Positions 1 to 8,476 of a stretch of DNA of 64,000 nucleotides are shown here, piece after piece. The notes below the pieces were generated by a model. That model worked only from the letters and a program-made list of their open reading frames with translations, was not told the origin of the DNA and ran no database searches. The translations under genes and the position numbers were made by a program. How positions within the stretch are numbered: position 1 is the first letter of the stretch; each line of letters starts with the position of its first letter. The DNA comes from Fusobacterium_C necrophorum_A (lineage in GTDB: Bacteria > Fusobacteriota > Fusobacteriia > Fusobacteriales > Fusobacteriaceae): positions 11,726-75,725 of the forward strand of contig NZ_SBAP01000013.1 of the NCBI RefSeq assembly GCF_004134945.1, read 5' to 3'.

Positions 1-300
1 GGAATGTTTATAGAAGGAGGGGCAGCTTTAGTCATTCTGGCTCCTTTGCTAGTTCCTGCGGTTAAAGCTTTGGGAGTAGATCCATTGCATTTCGGAGTGA
101 TCTTTATTGTAAATATTATGATTGGAGGATTAACACCGCCATTCGGTTCTATGATGTTTACAGTATGTTCGATTGTAGATGTGAAATTGGAAGAGTTTAT
201 TCGGGAAGTATGGCCATTTATTTTATCTCTAGCCATTGTATTGGTATTGGTTACCTATTCTTCCACAGTCGCTTTATTCATTCCGAATTTGTTTCGATAG
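1..300 (+). CDS. TRAP transporter large permease, C-terminal part (5' end outside window)
   Basis: The last 99 or so residues of a polytopic membrane protein; the frame is open to the first base, so the gene starts upstream. The segment around residues 35-50 (GGLTPPFG) is the motif typical of DctM-type large permeases of tripartite (TRAP) C4-dicarboxylate or sialic-acid transporters, and is followed by a final hydrophobic helix. These permeases use a Na+ gradient and a periplasmic binding protein; the small permease and binding-protein genes would lie to the left. Substrate cannot be judged from this piece. Confidence 0.85.
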   Translation, partial: GMFIEGGAALVILAPLLVPAVKALGVDPLHFGVIFIVNIMIGGLTPPFGSMMFTVCSIVDVKLEEFIREVWPFILSLAIVLVLVTYSSTVALFIPNLFR

Positions 301-314
301 GCTAGGATGAAGCC

Positions 315-1106
315 ATGGATAGATTGCAAAAGAAAACATGTTTTCTCTTTGACTTGGACGGAACGATTTATTTGTCGGAACATTTGATTCCGGGAGCCAT
401 CGATTTGTTGGCTGAAATTCGAAAACAAGGCAAACACTTTGCCTTTATGACGAATAATTCTTCTTCCACCAAAAAGCAATATTTGGATAAATTCAAAGCT
501 TTGGGGATTGCTGTGACAGCCAAAGAAGTTTTGACTTCCACGGATGCCACCATACGATATTTGAAGTTGCAAAAGATGAAAAAAATTGTCCTGTTGGCAA
601 CTCCGGAGGTGGAAAAAGAATTTGAAAAAGAGGGTTTTTTCCTTGTCAAAGAGAGAGACTTGGAAGCGGACTGTGTGGTTCTGACCTTCGATGTCAGTTT
701 GACCTATGAGAAAATTTGGACAGCTTATGACTATTTGGTAAAAGGAGTCGCTTATATTGCAAGTCATCCGGATTATCTTTGTCCTCTGAAGGATGGATTC
801 AAACCGGATGTGGGTTCTTTTATTTCTTTGTTTCAAACGGCTTGTCATCGAGAACCTTTGATTATCGGAAAACCGAATCACTATATGATAGATGAGGCCA
901 TGGACCGATTTGGAATTTCCAAGGAAGAAATGGTTATTGTGGGAGATAGACTTTATACGGATATTCGAACGGGGCTTCGAAGCGGCGTCACTACGATAGC
1001 CGTTTTGAGTGGAGAAACTACGAAAGATATGTTGGAAGATACGGAGGATACACCGGATTATGTGTTTCCCAGTGTGAAAGAAATTTTTGAACATATCAAA
1101 AAATAG
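315..1106 (+). CDS. HAD superfamily phosphatase, NagD/subfamily IIA type
   Basis: A 263-residue cytoplasmic HAD hydrolase. Motif I is DLDGT at residues 13-17 (Asp13 the predicted nucleophile, Asp15 acid/base), motif II is TNNSS at 46-50, a Lys lies in the IIGKPN segment near residue 185, and motif IV is GDRLYTDI near residue 215. The TNNSS motif and a cap between motifs II and III are typical of the NagD/4-nitrophenylphosphatase group, which dephosphorylates small metabolites such as nucleotides or sugar phosphates. It starts 14 bases after the TRAP permease stop, so it is probably cotranscribed with it. Exact substrate is unknown. Confidence 0.88.
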   Translation: MDRLQKKTCFLFDLDGTIYLSEHLIPGAIDLLAEIRKQGKHFAFMTNNSSSTKKQYLDKFKALGIAVTAKEVLTSTDATIRYLKLQKMKKIVLLATPEVEKEFEKEGFFLVKERDLEADCVVLTFDVSLTYEKIWTAYDYLVKGVAYIASHPDYLCPLKDGFKPDVGSFISLFQTACHREPLIIGKPNHYMIDEAMDRFGISKEEMVIVGDRLYTDIRTGLRSGVTTIAVLSGETTKDMLEDTEDTPDYVFPSVKEIFEHIKK

Positions 1107-1115
1107 TATTGTAAG

Positions 1116-1157
1116 GAGTTGCTTTTTTCTGAAAAAAAGCAACTCTAATTTTTTTCT
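1116..1157 (+). terminator. intrinsic terminator after the HAD phosphatase
   Basis: A perfect 13-bp stem (1116-1128 pairs with 1133-1145) with a CTGA loop, followed by a T-rich tract. It separates the TRAP/HAD transcript from the ribosomal block. Confidence 0.85.
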
Positions 1158-1187
1158 AAAAAATTAGAAAAATAAAAGAAGAAAGTA

Positions 1188-1216
1188 TTGACAAGAGTTA
1201 TATTCTATGATAGTAT
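1188..1216 (+). promoter_or_regulatory. promoter of the rpmG-secE-nusG-ribosomal block
   Basis: A perfect -35 TTGACA at 1188-1193, 17-base spacer and -10 TAGTAT at 1211-1216. It is the first strong promoter upstream of rpmG and leaves an untranslated leader of roughly 110 bases. Confidence 0.85.
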
Positions 1217-1222
1217 ACTATA

Positions 1223-1334
1223 TGTCTTAGTAAGCAAGCGACAGGAAAAACTCTAGCACCATATCGCTTCGCATATGGGAGGATCAACCAGATACCGTTA
1301 GGGAGTGGTAACAACTGTTAAAGGAGGCAAAGAG
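1223..1334 (+). promoter_or_regulatory. 5' leader of rpmG, partly structured
   Basis: About 110 untranslated bases lie between the promoter and the rpmG start. They contain a hairpin at about 1260-1279 (six pairs, CCATAT with ATATGG) and short complementary segments around 1291-1316, ending in a strong Shine-Dalgarno (AAAGGAGG, 1320-1327). I do not recognise it as a known leader family; an autoregulatory role would be a guess. Confidence 0.4.
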
Positions 1335-1487
1335 ATGAGAGTACAAGTTTTATTAGAATGTACAGAAACAAAATTAAGACATTATTCTACAACCAAGAAT
1401 AAAAAGAATACTCCGGAAAGATTGGAAATTAAAAAATATAATCCGGTTTTGAAGAGACACACAATTTACAAAGAAGTAAAAAAATAA
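1335..1487 (+). CDS. rpmG: 50S ribosomal protein L33
   Basis: A 50-residue basic protein with the L33 pattern, beginning MRVQVLLEC and ending in RHTIYKEVKK; the usual family length is 49-55. The start at 1335 is chosen because AAAGGAGG sits just upstream; an in-frame GTG at 1305 would add ten residues foreign to L33. L33 sits near the E site of the 50S subunit. Of the zinc-binding cysteines found in some L33 copies only one is visible here (in LLEC), so this is the zinc-independent (C-minus) form. Its position before tRNA-Trp and secE is a common bacterial arrangement. Confidence 0.95.
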   Translation: MRVQVLLECTETKLRHYSTTKNKKNTPERLEIKKYNPVLKRHTIYKEVKK

Positions 1488-1519
1488 AAACTAGCTAAGA
1501 AAAATAAGTAACAACATGC

Positions 1520-1595
1520 AGGTCAATGGCTCAATTGGTAGAGCATCGGTCTCCAAAACCGAGGGTTGGGGGTTCGAGTCCCTCTTGACCTGCCA
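1520..1595 (+). tRNA. trnW: tRNA-Trp (anticodon CCA)
   Basis: A 76-base cloverleaf: acceptor stem AGGTCAA (1520-1526) pairs with TTGACCT (1585-1591), discriminator G, encoded CCA at 1593-1595. The anticodon loop CTCCAAA puts CCA at 1553-1555, and the T-arm GGTTCGAGTCC is canonical. It lies between rpmG and secE and must be processed from the same transcript. Confidence 0.97.
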
Positions 1596-1619
1596 TTTTT
1601 ATCGAAGAAAGGAGAACTT

Positions 1620-1802
1620 ATGAGTTTGTTTCAAGATGTTAAAAAAGAATACTCAAAGGTACAATGGCCTAAGAAGAAAGAGATTATAAGTTCAACTGTC
1701 TGGGTTGTTGTTATGGCTGTAATGTTGAGTATATATTTAGGAGTTTTTGATTTAATTGCTACAAGACTATTGAAAAATTTGGTTTCTCTGTTTGGAGGAT
1801 AG
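1620..1802 (+). CDS. secE: preprotein translocase subunit SecE
   Basis: A 60-residue single-span protein. The cytoplasmic N-terminus contains the conserved EYSKVQWPKKKE segment of SecE, followed by one transmembrane helix at about residues 23-47. This is the short Gram-positive-like form, not the three-helix E. coli form. SecE clamps the SecY channel. The start at 1620 has an upstream AAAGGAG. It directly follows tRNA-Trp and is 3 bases from nusG. Confidence 0.96.
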   Translation: MSLFQDVKKEYSKVQWPKKKEIISSTVWVVVMAVMLSIYLGVFDLIATRLLKNLVSLFGG

Positions 1803-1805
1803 ATA

Positions 1806-2390
1806 ATGACGAAGACAGAAGTAAAAAGATGGTTTATGATACATACATATTCAGGATATGAGAAAAAAGTGAAAACGGACTTAGAGCAAAAAATAGAAAC
1901 TTTAGGAATGAAAGAAATTGTAAGTAGAATTTTAGTTCCGGAAGAAAGAAATACTGAAATTGTTCGTGGAAAAGAAAAAGTAGTGTTTCGAAAAATATTT
2001 CCCGGGTATGTTATGTTAGAAATGACGGCAGTACGTGAAGAAAGCGACGAAGGAATTAACTATAAGGTGGATTCCGATGCTTGGTATGTAGTCCGAAATA
2101 CCAACGGAGTAACGGGCTTTGTCGGAGTAGGATCTGATCCGATTCCTATGGAAGAACATGAAGTGGAAAACATATTTCGTGTGATAGGCTATGAACAAGA
2201 AGTGCGAGAACTTCATAAAGCGGATTTTCAAAGTGGAGACTATGTGAGAGTCTTAGAAGGAGCATTTGTAAACAAAGAAGGAAAAGTCGCAGAAATGGAT
2301 TATGAACAGGGAAAAGTAAAAATTATGATTGATATATTTGGAAGAATGACACCGGTAGAAGTTTCTTTCTCAAGTGTCGAAAAGATGTAG
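1806..2390 (+). CDS. nusG: transcription termination/antitermination factor NusG
   Basis: A 194-residue protein with an N-terminal NGN domain (MIHTYSGYEKKVKTDLEQ near residues 12-29; IFPGYVMLEM near 63-72) and a C-terminal KOW domain (GDYVRVLEGAFVNKEGKV near 141-158). NusG binds the RNA polymerase clamp and links it to Rho or ribosomal protein S10. There is no large domain II insertion, although the region after the NGN core carries a short acidic stretch. It lies in the usual secE-nusG-rplK order. Confidence 0.97.
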   Translation: MTKTEVKRWFMIHTYSGYEKKVKTDLEQKIETLGMKEIVSRILVPEERNTEIVRGKEKVVFRKIFPGYVMLEMTAVREESDEGINYKVDSDAWYVVRNTNGVTGFVGVGSDPIPMEEHEVENIFRVIGYEQEVRELHKADFQSGDYVRVLEGAFVNKEGKVAEMDYEQGKVKIMIDIFGRMTPVEVSFSSVEKM

Positions 2391-2426
2391 AAACATCGCA
2401 CATTATTTGGAGGTGTAAGAAACAAG

Positions 2427-2852
2427 ATGGCAAAAGAAGTGATCGGACTTATAAAATTACAATTACCAGCAGGGAAAGCAAACCCAGCTCCACCAGTAGG
2501 ACCAGCCTTGGGACAACACGGTGTAAATATTATGGAATTCTGTAAAGCATTTAATGCAAAAACACAAGATAAAGCGGGATGGATTATCCCGGTAGAAATT
2601 TCTGTTTACAATGACAGATCTTTCAGCTTTATTTTGAAAACTCCACCAGCATCTGACCTATTAAAGAAAGCGGCTGGAATTCAATCTGGAGCAAAAAATT
2701 CTAAAAAAGAAGTCGTTGGAAAAATTACCACTGCAAAATTAAGAGAATTAGCAGAAACAAAAATGCCTGACTTAAATGCAGGAAATGTGGAAACGGCTAT
2801 GAAAATTATTGCAGGATCTGCAAGATCAATGGGAATTAAAATTGAAGACTAG
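2427..2852 (+). CDS. rplK: 50S ribosomal protein L11
   Basis: A 141-residue protein, the normal L11 length. The N-terminal domain carries the PAGKANPAPPVGPALGQHG segment (residues 15-33), and the C-terminal domain ends in GSARSMGIKIED. L11 forms the GTPase-associated centre with L10 and L7/L12. An RBS (TTGGAGG) lies about ten bases upstream. It is the first gene of the rplKAJL ribosomal cluster. Confidence 0.98.
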   Translation: MAKEVIGLIKLQLPAGKANPAPPVGPALGQHGVNIMEFCKAFNAKTQDKAGWIIPVEISVYNDRSFSFILKTPPASDLLKKAAGIQSGAKNSKKEVVGKITTAKLRELAETKMPDLNAGNVETAMKIIAGSARSMGIKIED

Positions 2853-2864
2853 TTTTGGAGAAAA

Positions 2865-2890
2865 GTGGTAGGATGATATCCGATGACCAC
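2865..2890 (+). promoter_or_regulatory. probable L1-binding mRNA hairpin (autoregulatory site)
   Basis: Between rplK and rplA a stem GTGGT/ACCAC (2865-2869 with 2886-2890) encloses an asymmetric internal loop and a second stem GGAT/ATCC (2871-2874 with 2878-2881). The 3' side reads CCGATGACCAC, which resembles the GATGA side of known L1 sites on rRNA and on L1 operon mRNAs. It lies just before the rplA RBS, where L1 binding would block translation. The identification is by resemblance. Confidence 0.65.
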
Positions 2891-2910
2891 GTAGGGAGGA
2901 AATTAAAGAA

Positions 2911-3618
2911 ATGGCAAAACATAGAGGAAAGAAATATATCGAAGCTTCTAAGTTGGTAGAAACCGGAAAACTTTATGAAGTAAAAGAAGCGTTGGAATTG
3001 GTTGCAAAGACAAGAACAGCTAACTTTGTAGAAACAGTGGAAGTGGCATTGAAATTGGGAGTCGATCCCAGACATGCGGATCAACAAGTAAGAGGTACCG
3101 TAGTATTGCCTCATGGAACGGGAAAAACGGTAAAAATCTTAGCGATTACTTCCGGAGAAAATGTACAAAAAGCATTGGATGCAGGAGCAGATTATGCAGG
3201 GGCGGAAGAGTATATCAGTCAAATTCAACAAGGATGGCTAGATTTTGATTTGGTTATCGCAACTCCTGACATGATGCCTAAAATCGGTAGATTGGGGAAA
3301 ATTTTGGGAACAAAAGGTTTAATGCCTAACCCAAAATCAGGAACAGTCACTCCTGATATTGCAGCAGCGGTATCGGAATTTAAAAAAGGAAAATTAGCTT
3401 TCCGTGTCGATAAAGTGGGATCTATTCACGTCGCAATTGGAAAAGCGGACTTTGCAGTGGATAAAATTGAAGAAAACTTCAAAGCTTTTATGGATCAAAT
3501 TGTAAGATTAAAACCGGCTGCTTCTAAGGGACAATACTTAAGAAGTGTTGCAGTATCTTTGACAATGGGACCGGGAGTCAAAATGGATCCATTATTAGTA
3601 GCTAAATATGTTGGATAA
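2911..3618 (+). CDS. rplA: 50S ribosomal protein L1
   Basis: A 235-residue protein, normal for bacterial L1. It contains the two-domain L1 fold with the segments VRGTVVLPHGTGKTVKI and GLMPNPKSGTVTPDI. L1 forms the mobile stalk beside the E site and in many bacteria represses its own operon. The start has AGGGAGG eight or so bases upstream, next to the putative L1 hairpin. Confidence 0.98.
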   Translation: MAKHRGKKYIEASKLVETGKLYEVKEALELVAKTRTANFVETVEVALKLGVDPRHADQQVRGTVVLPHGTGKTVKILAITSGENVQKALDAGADYAGAEEYISQIQQGWLDFDLVIATPDMMPKIGRLGKILGTKGLMPNPKSGTVTPDIAAAVSEFKKGKLAFRVDKVGSIHVAIGKADFAVDKIEENFKAFMDQIVRLKPAASKGQYLRSVAVSLTMGPGVKMDPLLVAKYVG

Positions 3619-3632
3619 TAATTGAATATAAA

Positions 3633-3760
3633 TCCAAACCAAAGACCGTAGGAGATTCGTAAGAATCCTAACAAGTCCTACCGAGGTTGGAGTAAGCAAT
3701 ACGCTGACCTCAACTGTGATAACAGAACCTCCGGACTTCTTTGGGTACGGAGGTATTTTT
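3633..3760 (+). promoter_or_regulatory. ribosomal protein L10 leader with terminator
   Basis: A structured stretch between rplA and rplJ beginning AACCAAAGACCGTAGGAGA, the typical opening of the L10 leader family. It contains a long arm (AGTCCTACCGAGGTTGG... GACCTCAAC) and ends in a hairpin ACCTCCG (3727-3733) with CGGAGGT (3748-3754) followed by ATTTTT. In this family the L10(L12)4 complex binds the leader and reduces rplJL expression; the terminal hairpin suggests control by premature termination. Confidence 0.85.
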
Positions 3761-3785
3761 ATGAAAAGGGGAGGTGAAAATCAAT

Positions 3786-4298
3786 ATGGCAACTCAAGTA
3801 AAAAAAGAAATCGTAGCGGAATTAGTGGATAAAATTAAGAAAGCTCAATCAGTTGTTTTTGTTGATTATCAAGGAATCAAAGTAAACGAAGAAACTGCTT
3901 TAAGAAGAAAAATGAGAGAATCAGGAGCGGAATATCTGGTAGCAAAAAATAGATTATTCAAAATCGCTTTGAAAGAATCAGGAGTAGAAGATAACTTTGA
4001 TGAAATTTTAGAAGGAACAACGGCATTTGCATTTGGATATGAAGATCCGGCTGTTCCCGCAAAAGTTGTGTTCGATTTGGCAAAAGATAAAGCAAAAGCA
4101 AAACAAGATATCTTTAAAATCAAAGGTGGATATTTAACAGGAAGAAGAGTAAGCATTGAAGAAGTAGAAGCTTTAGCAAAACTTCCTTCCAGAGAGCAAT
4201 TACTATCTATGGTGCTAAATTCTATGTTAGGACCGGTAAGAAAATTGGCTTACGCAGCTGTGGCAATTGCAGATAAAAAAGAAGCTGCGGCAGAATAA
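3786..4298 (+). CDS. rplJ: 50S ribosomal protein L10
   Basis: A 170-residue protein with an N-terminal rRNA-binding domain (VKKEIVAELVDKIKKAQSVV near the start, AKNRLFKIAL near residues 55-64) and a C-terminal helix that binds L7/L12 dimers. An in-frame GTG exists at 3774, but the ATG at 3786 has GGGGAGGTG properly spaced and gives the canonical MATQVKKE start. It follows the L10 leader and precedes rplL. Confidence 0.97.
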   Translation: MATQVKKEIVAELVDKIKKAQSVVFVDYQGIKVNEETALRRKMRESGAEYLVAKNRLFKIALKESGVEDNFDEILEGTTAFAFGYEDPAVPAKVVFDLAKDKAKAKQDIFKIKGGYLTGRRVSIEEVEALAKLPSREQLLSMVLNSMLGPVRKLAYAAVAIADKKEAAAE

Positions 4299-4337
4299 GG
4301 AAAGAGAATAAAATAAGAAAAATAGGAGGAAATTAGA

Positions 4338-4703
4338 ATGGCATTTGATAGAGAAAAATTTATTGCTGATTTAGAAGCAATGACCGTATTAGAATTAAAA
4401 GAATTAGTAACTGCATTAGAAGATCACTTTGGAGTAACCGCTGCTGCACCTGTAGCTGTGGCTGCTGCCGGACCAGCGGAAGCTGCAGAAGAAAAGACTG
4501 AATTCGATGTAGTATTGAAATCGGCAGGGGCAAACAAAATTGCTGTCATCAAAGAAGTAAGAGCAATTACCGGATTAGGATTGAAAGAAGCAAAAGAGTT
4601 AGTTGATAACGGAGGAGTTATCAAAGAAGCAGCTCCAAAAGAAGAAGCAGAAGCAATAAAAGAAAAATTAACTGCTGCCGGAGCAGAAGTTGAAGTAAAA
4701 TAA
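4338..4703 (+). CDS. rplL: 50S ribosomal protein L7/L12
   Basis: A 121-residue acidic protein with an N-terminal dimerisation domain, an Ala-rich hinge (about residues 33-50) and the C-terminal factor-binding domain containing KTEFDVVLKSAGANKIAVIK and GLGLKEAKELVD. It forms the stalk that recruits translational GTPases. The RBS is TAGGAGG. Confidence 0.98.
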   Translation: MAFDREKFIADLEAMTVLELKELVTALEDHFGVTAAAPVAVAAAGPAEAAEEKTEFDVVLKSAGANKIAVIKEVRAITGLGLKEAKELVDNGGVIKEAAPKEEAEAIKEKLTAAGAEVEVK

Positions 4704-4739
4704 GCTCATCTATTGGTATAACTGTATAAAAAAAATAAG

Positions 4740-4766
4740 GGCACTCTAGTACGGAGTGCCTTTTTA
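4740..4766 (+). terminator. hairpin terminator between rplL and rpoB
   Basis: Stem GGCACTC (4740-4746) with GAGTGCC (4754-4760), seven-base loop, then TTTTTA. The matching position in many bacteria holds an attenuator that lets only part of the ribosomal transcript read into rpoBC; that role is inferred. The following 116 bases before rpoB hold no gene and no promoter I would call with confidence. Confidence 0.8.
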
Positions 4767-4882
4767 GTAACTATAGAAGAAAATCGTGTATAGAATAAAT
4801 ATTTAATCATTTTAAAATAGTTAGCCTTTGTATTTTCAAATGATTATATATTGACTTGATAATGTATAAGGGGTGTGAATGA

Positions 4883-7800
4883 ATGGGGAAACTCGTTGAA
4901 CGATTGAATTTTGGAAAGATTAAAGAAAGAGGGATTATGCCTCATTTTCTTGAATTTCAATTAAATTCCTATGAAGATTTCTTACAAATGAAAGTGGCTC
5001 CCAACAATAGAGAAAACAAAGGGTTGGAATCCGCTTTTCGAGAAATTTTTCCGATTGAATCATCTTCTAACGGAGAAATTCGATTAGAATATGTATCTTA
5101 TGAATTGCATGCTGCGGAACCGCCTTTAAACGATGAATTGGAATGTAAAAAGAGAGGAAAGACCTATTCTGATTCTTTGAAGGTAAGACTTCGACTGTTT
5201 AACAAAAAAAGTGGAAATGAAATTCAAGAATCTTTGGTCTATTTTGGGGAAGTTCCTAAAATGACAGATCGTGGAACTTTTATCATCAATGGGGCGGAAA
5301 GAGTTGTGGTTTCACAATTACACCGTTCTCCTGGAGTATCTTTTAATAAAGAAGTAAATATTCAAACCGGAAAAGATCTTTTCTCCGGAAAGATTATTCC
5401 GTATAAAGGAACTTGGCTGGAATTTGAAACGGATAAAAACGACTTTCTGAGTGTAAAAATTGACAGAAAGAAGAAAGTTTTAGCGACAGTGTTCCTAAAG
5501 GCTGTGGACTTTTTCAAAGATAATATTGAAATCAAAGAACATTTCTTTGAAGAAAAAGAATTGAACTTAAATGAATTCTACGAGAAATATACCGATGATC
5601 CGGAAGAATTATTGAGCGTGATCAGAACTAAAATTGAAAACAGTTTTGTCAAAGAGGCTATTTTTGATGAAGAAACAGGGGAAATTATTGCAGAGGAAGA
5701 TGCTGTCATTTCAGAGGTTCTTATTTCTAAAGTGATAGAAAATAAAATTTCTTCAATTCATTATTGGGAAGTAAAACCGGAAGATATTTTGATTGCCAAT
5801 ACCATTGCCAACGATACGACAAAAAATTCAGATGAAGCTGTAACGGAAGTTTTTAGAAAATTAAGACCGGGAGATCTAGTGACTGTAGATTCTGCCAGAA
5901 GTTTAATCAAACAGATGTTCTTTAATGTACAACGTTACGATTTAGAGCCTGTGGGACGTTACAAAATGAACAAGAGACTGAAATTGGAAATTGATGAAAA
6001 TGAAGTTTTATTGACTCCGGAAGATGTTTTGGGAACGATACAATATGTCATTGATTTAAATAATGGAGAATCCCATGTTCATACAGATGATATTGATAAC
6101 TTGTCCAACCGTCGTGTTAGAGGAGTTGGAGAATTATTATTGATGCAAATTAAGACGGGACTTCTGAAAATGTCAAAAATGGTTCGAGAAAAAATGACCA
6201 TTCAGGATATTGAAACTTTAACTCCACAATCTCTGTTGAATACAAGACCTTTGAATGCTTTGATTTTAGATTTTTTCGGTTCCGGACAGTTGTCTCAATT
6301 TATGGACCAATCGAATCCTTTAGCCGAATTAACTCACAAGAGGAGAATTTCCGCCTTAGGTCCCGGAGGGCTTTCCAGAGAAAGAGCCGGGTTCGAAGTA
6401 CGTGACGTACACGATTCTCACTATGGAAGAATTTGTCCGATAGAAACACCGGAAGGACCAAACATTGGATTGATTGGATCCTTGGCTATCTATGCTAAAA
6501 TCAATCAATATGGATTTATTGAAACACCATATATCACAGTTAAAGATGGAGTTGCGGATTTGAATGATATTCGATATTTGGCGGCTGATGAAGAAGAAGG
6601 AATGTTTATCGCTCAAGCCGATACGAAGTTGGGAGAACATAATGAATTGTTGGAACCGGTAACTTGTCGAATTGGACCGGAAATTTTGGATGTGGAAGCT
6701 AAAAGAGTTCATTACTTGGATATTTCTCCAAAACAAGTGGTATCGGTCTCTGCGGGATTGATACCCTTCCTAGAACACGACGATGCCAACCGGGCATTGA
6801 TGGGATCAAACATGCAAAGACAAGCCGTTCCTTTATTACGAACAGAGGCTCCTTTTATTGGAACCGGTTTGGAAAGAAAGGTAGCGGTCGATTCCGGAGC
6901 TGTAGTAACAACAAAGGTGGATGGAAAAGTAAGCTATGTAGACGGAAAGAAAATTGTCATTGAAACGGAAGATAAGAGAGAATATACCTATCGTCTATTA
7001 AATTTTGAACGTTCAAATCAATCCATGTGTTTACATCAATCTCCATTGGTAAATTTGGGAGATGAAGTAAAAGCCGGGGATATTATTGCAGATGGACCGG
7101 CAACCAGCAAGGGAGATTTGGCTTTAGGAAAAAATATCCTAATGGGATTCATGACTTGGGAAGGATATAATTACGAAGATGCGATTTTGATTTCCGATCG
7201 TCTACGAAAGGACGATGTCTTTACTTCGATTCATGTGGAAGAATATGAAATTGAAGCGAGAAATACCAAGTTGGGAGATGAAGAAATCACTCGTGAAATT
7301 CCGAATGTTTCCGAAGCAGCTCTTAGAAACTTGGATGCCAATGGAGTTATTATGATTGGGTCGGAAGTGGAACCGGGAGATATTTTGGTTGGAAAGACTT
7401 CGCCAAAGGGAGAAACGGAACCTCCGGCAGAAGAAAAATTACTGCGAGCTATTTTCGGAGAAAAAGCGAGAGATGTTCGAGACAGCTCTCTACGTATGCC
7501 TCACGGATCCAAGGGAACTGTTGTGGACATTTTGGAGTTGTCTCGTGAAAACGGAGATGAGTTGAAAGCCGGAGTGAATAAGGCAATTCGTGTATTAGTT
7601 GCGGAGAAGAGAAAAATCACCGTTGGAGATAAAATGTCGGGTCGACATGGAAACAAAGGGGTTGTTTCGAGAGTGTTGCCGGCGGAAGACATGCCTTTCT
7701 TAGAGGACGGAACTCATTTGGATGTTGTGTTAAATCCGTTGGGAGTACCGTCTCGGATGAATATCGGACAAGTTTTGGAAGTACATTTGGGAATGGCGAT

Positions 7801-8440
7801 GAGAACATTAAACGGCGGAACTCATATTGCTACTCCGGTGTTTGACGGGGCAACAGAAGAACAAATTAAAGATTATTTGGAAAATCAAGGATATCCAAGA
7901 AGTGGAAAGGTGACTTTGTATGACGGAAGAACCGGAGACAAATTCGATAATAAAATTACTGTGGGAATTATGTATATGCTGAAATTACACCACTTGGTAG
8001 AAGATAAAATGCATGCCAGAGCTATTGGACCATATTCTTTGGTAACTCAACAACCTTTGGGAGGAAAGGCACAATTCGGAGGACAAAGATTGGGGGAAAT
8101 GGAAGTATGGGCTTTGGAAGCATACGGAGCATCTAATATTCTTCAAGAAATGTTGACTGTAAAATCCGATGATGTGACAGGAAGAACGAAAACGTATGAA
8201 GCCATTATCAAAGGAGAAGAAATGCCGGATTCTGATTTACCGGAATCTTTTAAGGTATTATTGAAAGAATTTCAGGCTCTGGCGTTGGATGTAGAATTAT
8301 GTGATGAAAACGACAATGTCATCAATGTTGATGAAGAGCTGAATAAAGAAGAGACTACTTTGGAATATTCTCCCTCAGATATGTTGGAAATGGATGAGTA
8401 TGAAGAGGAAGATGATTACGAAGATGAAGACGAAGAATAG
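4883..8440 (+). CDS. rpoB: DNA-directed RNA polymerase subunit beta
   Basis: A 1185-residue beta subunit, full length and uninterrupted. The rifampicin-binding segment lies near residues 467-495 (GQLSQFMDQSNPLAELTHKR, then RISALGPGG); the positions equivalent to E. coli Asp516, His526 and Ser531 carry the susceptible residues D, H and S. Conserved C-terminal segments include RPLGGKAQFGGQR-type sequence (QQPLGGKAQFGGQRLGEME). The protein ends in a strongly acidic tail (EYEEEDDYEDEDEE). Start ATG 4883 has an AAGGGGTG RBS. Confidence 0.99.
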   Translation: MGKLVERLNFGKIKERGIMPHFLEFQLNSYEDFLQMKVAPNNRENKGLESAFREIFPIESSSNGEIRLEYVSYELHAAEPPLNDELECKKRGKTYSDSLKVRLRLFNKKSGNEIQESLVYFGEVPKMTDRGTFIINGAERVVVSQLHRSPGVSFNKEVNIQTGKDLFSGKIIPYKGTWLEFETDKNDFLSVKIDRKKKVLATVFLKAVDFFKDNIEIKEHFFEEKELNLNEFYEKYTDDPEELLSVIRTKIENSFVKEAIFDEETGEIIAEEDAVISEVLISKVIENKISSIHYWEVKPEDILIANTIANDTTKNSDEAVTEVFRKLRPGDLVTVDSARSLIKQMFFNVQRYDLEPVGRYKMNKRLKLEIDENEVLLTPEDVLGTIQYVIDLNNGESHVHTDDIDNLSNRRVRGVGELLLMQIKTGLLKMSKMVREKMTIQDIETLTPQSLLNTRPLNALILDFFGSGQLSQFMDQSNPLAELTHKRRISALGPGGLSRERAGFEVRDVHDSHYGRICPIETPEGPNIGLIGSLAIYAKINQYGFIETPYITVKDGVADLNDIRYLAADEEEGMFIAQADTKLGEHNELLEPVTCRIGPEILDVEAKRVHYLDISPKQVVSVSAGLIPFLEHDDANRALMGSNMQRQAVPLLRTEAPFIGTGLERKVAVDSGAVVTTKVDGKVSYVDGKKIVIETEDKREYTYRLLNFERSNQSMCLHQSPLVNLGDEVKAGDIIADGPATSKGDLALGKNILMGFMTWEGYNYEDAILISDRLRKDDVFTSIHVEEYEIEARNTKLGDEEITREIPNVSEAALRNLDANGVIMIGSEVEPGDILVGKTSPKGETEPPAEEKLLRAIFGEKARDVRDSSLRMPHGSKGTVVDILELSRENGDELKAGVNKAIRVLVAEKRKITVGDKMSGRHGNKGVVSRVLPAEDMPFLEDGTHLDVVLNPLGVPSRMNIGQVLEVHLGMAMRTLNGGTHIATPVFDGATEEQIKDYLENQGYPRSGKVTLYDGRTGDKFDNKITVGIMYMLKLHHLVEDKMHARAIGPYSLVTQQPLGGKAQFGGQRLGEMEVWALEAYGASNILQEMLTVKSDDVTGRTKTYEAIIKGEEMPDSDLPESFKVLLKEFQALALDVELCDENDNVINVDEELNKEETTLEYSPSDMLEMDEYEEEDDYEDEDEE

Positions 8441-8476
8441 TTAGAAATAGGAGTAATGAAGGAGGCTTTATAGTTC

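Noticed and set aside
255..1142. Long minus-strand ORF (295 codons) opposite the HAD phosphatase gene
   Set aside because: It mirrors the HAD gene, has no recognisable protein pattern or RBS, and would cover the terminator. The plus-strand gene has clear HAD motifs.
1305..1334. Ten-residue N-terminal extension of L33 from an in-frame GTG
   Set aside because: The extension spans the Shine-Dalgarno and is foreign to L33; the ATG at 1335 is better supported.
4851..4870. TTGACT...TATAAG as a promoter for rpoB
   Set aside because: Spacing between the two elements is far below 17 bases and the start codon would follow almost at once. A TTTCAA/GATAAT pairing is possible but weak, so no promoter was called.
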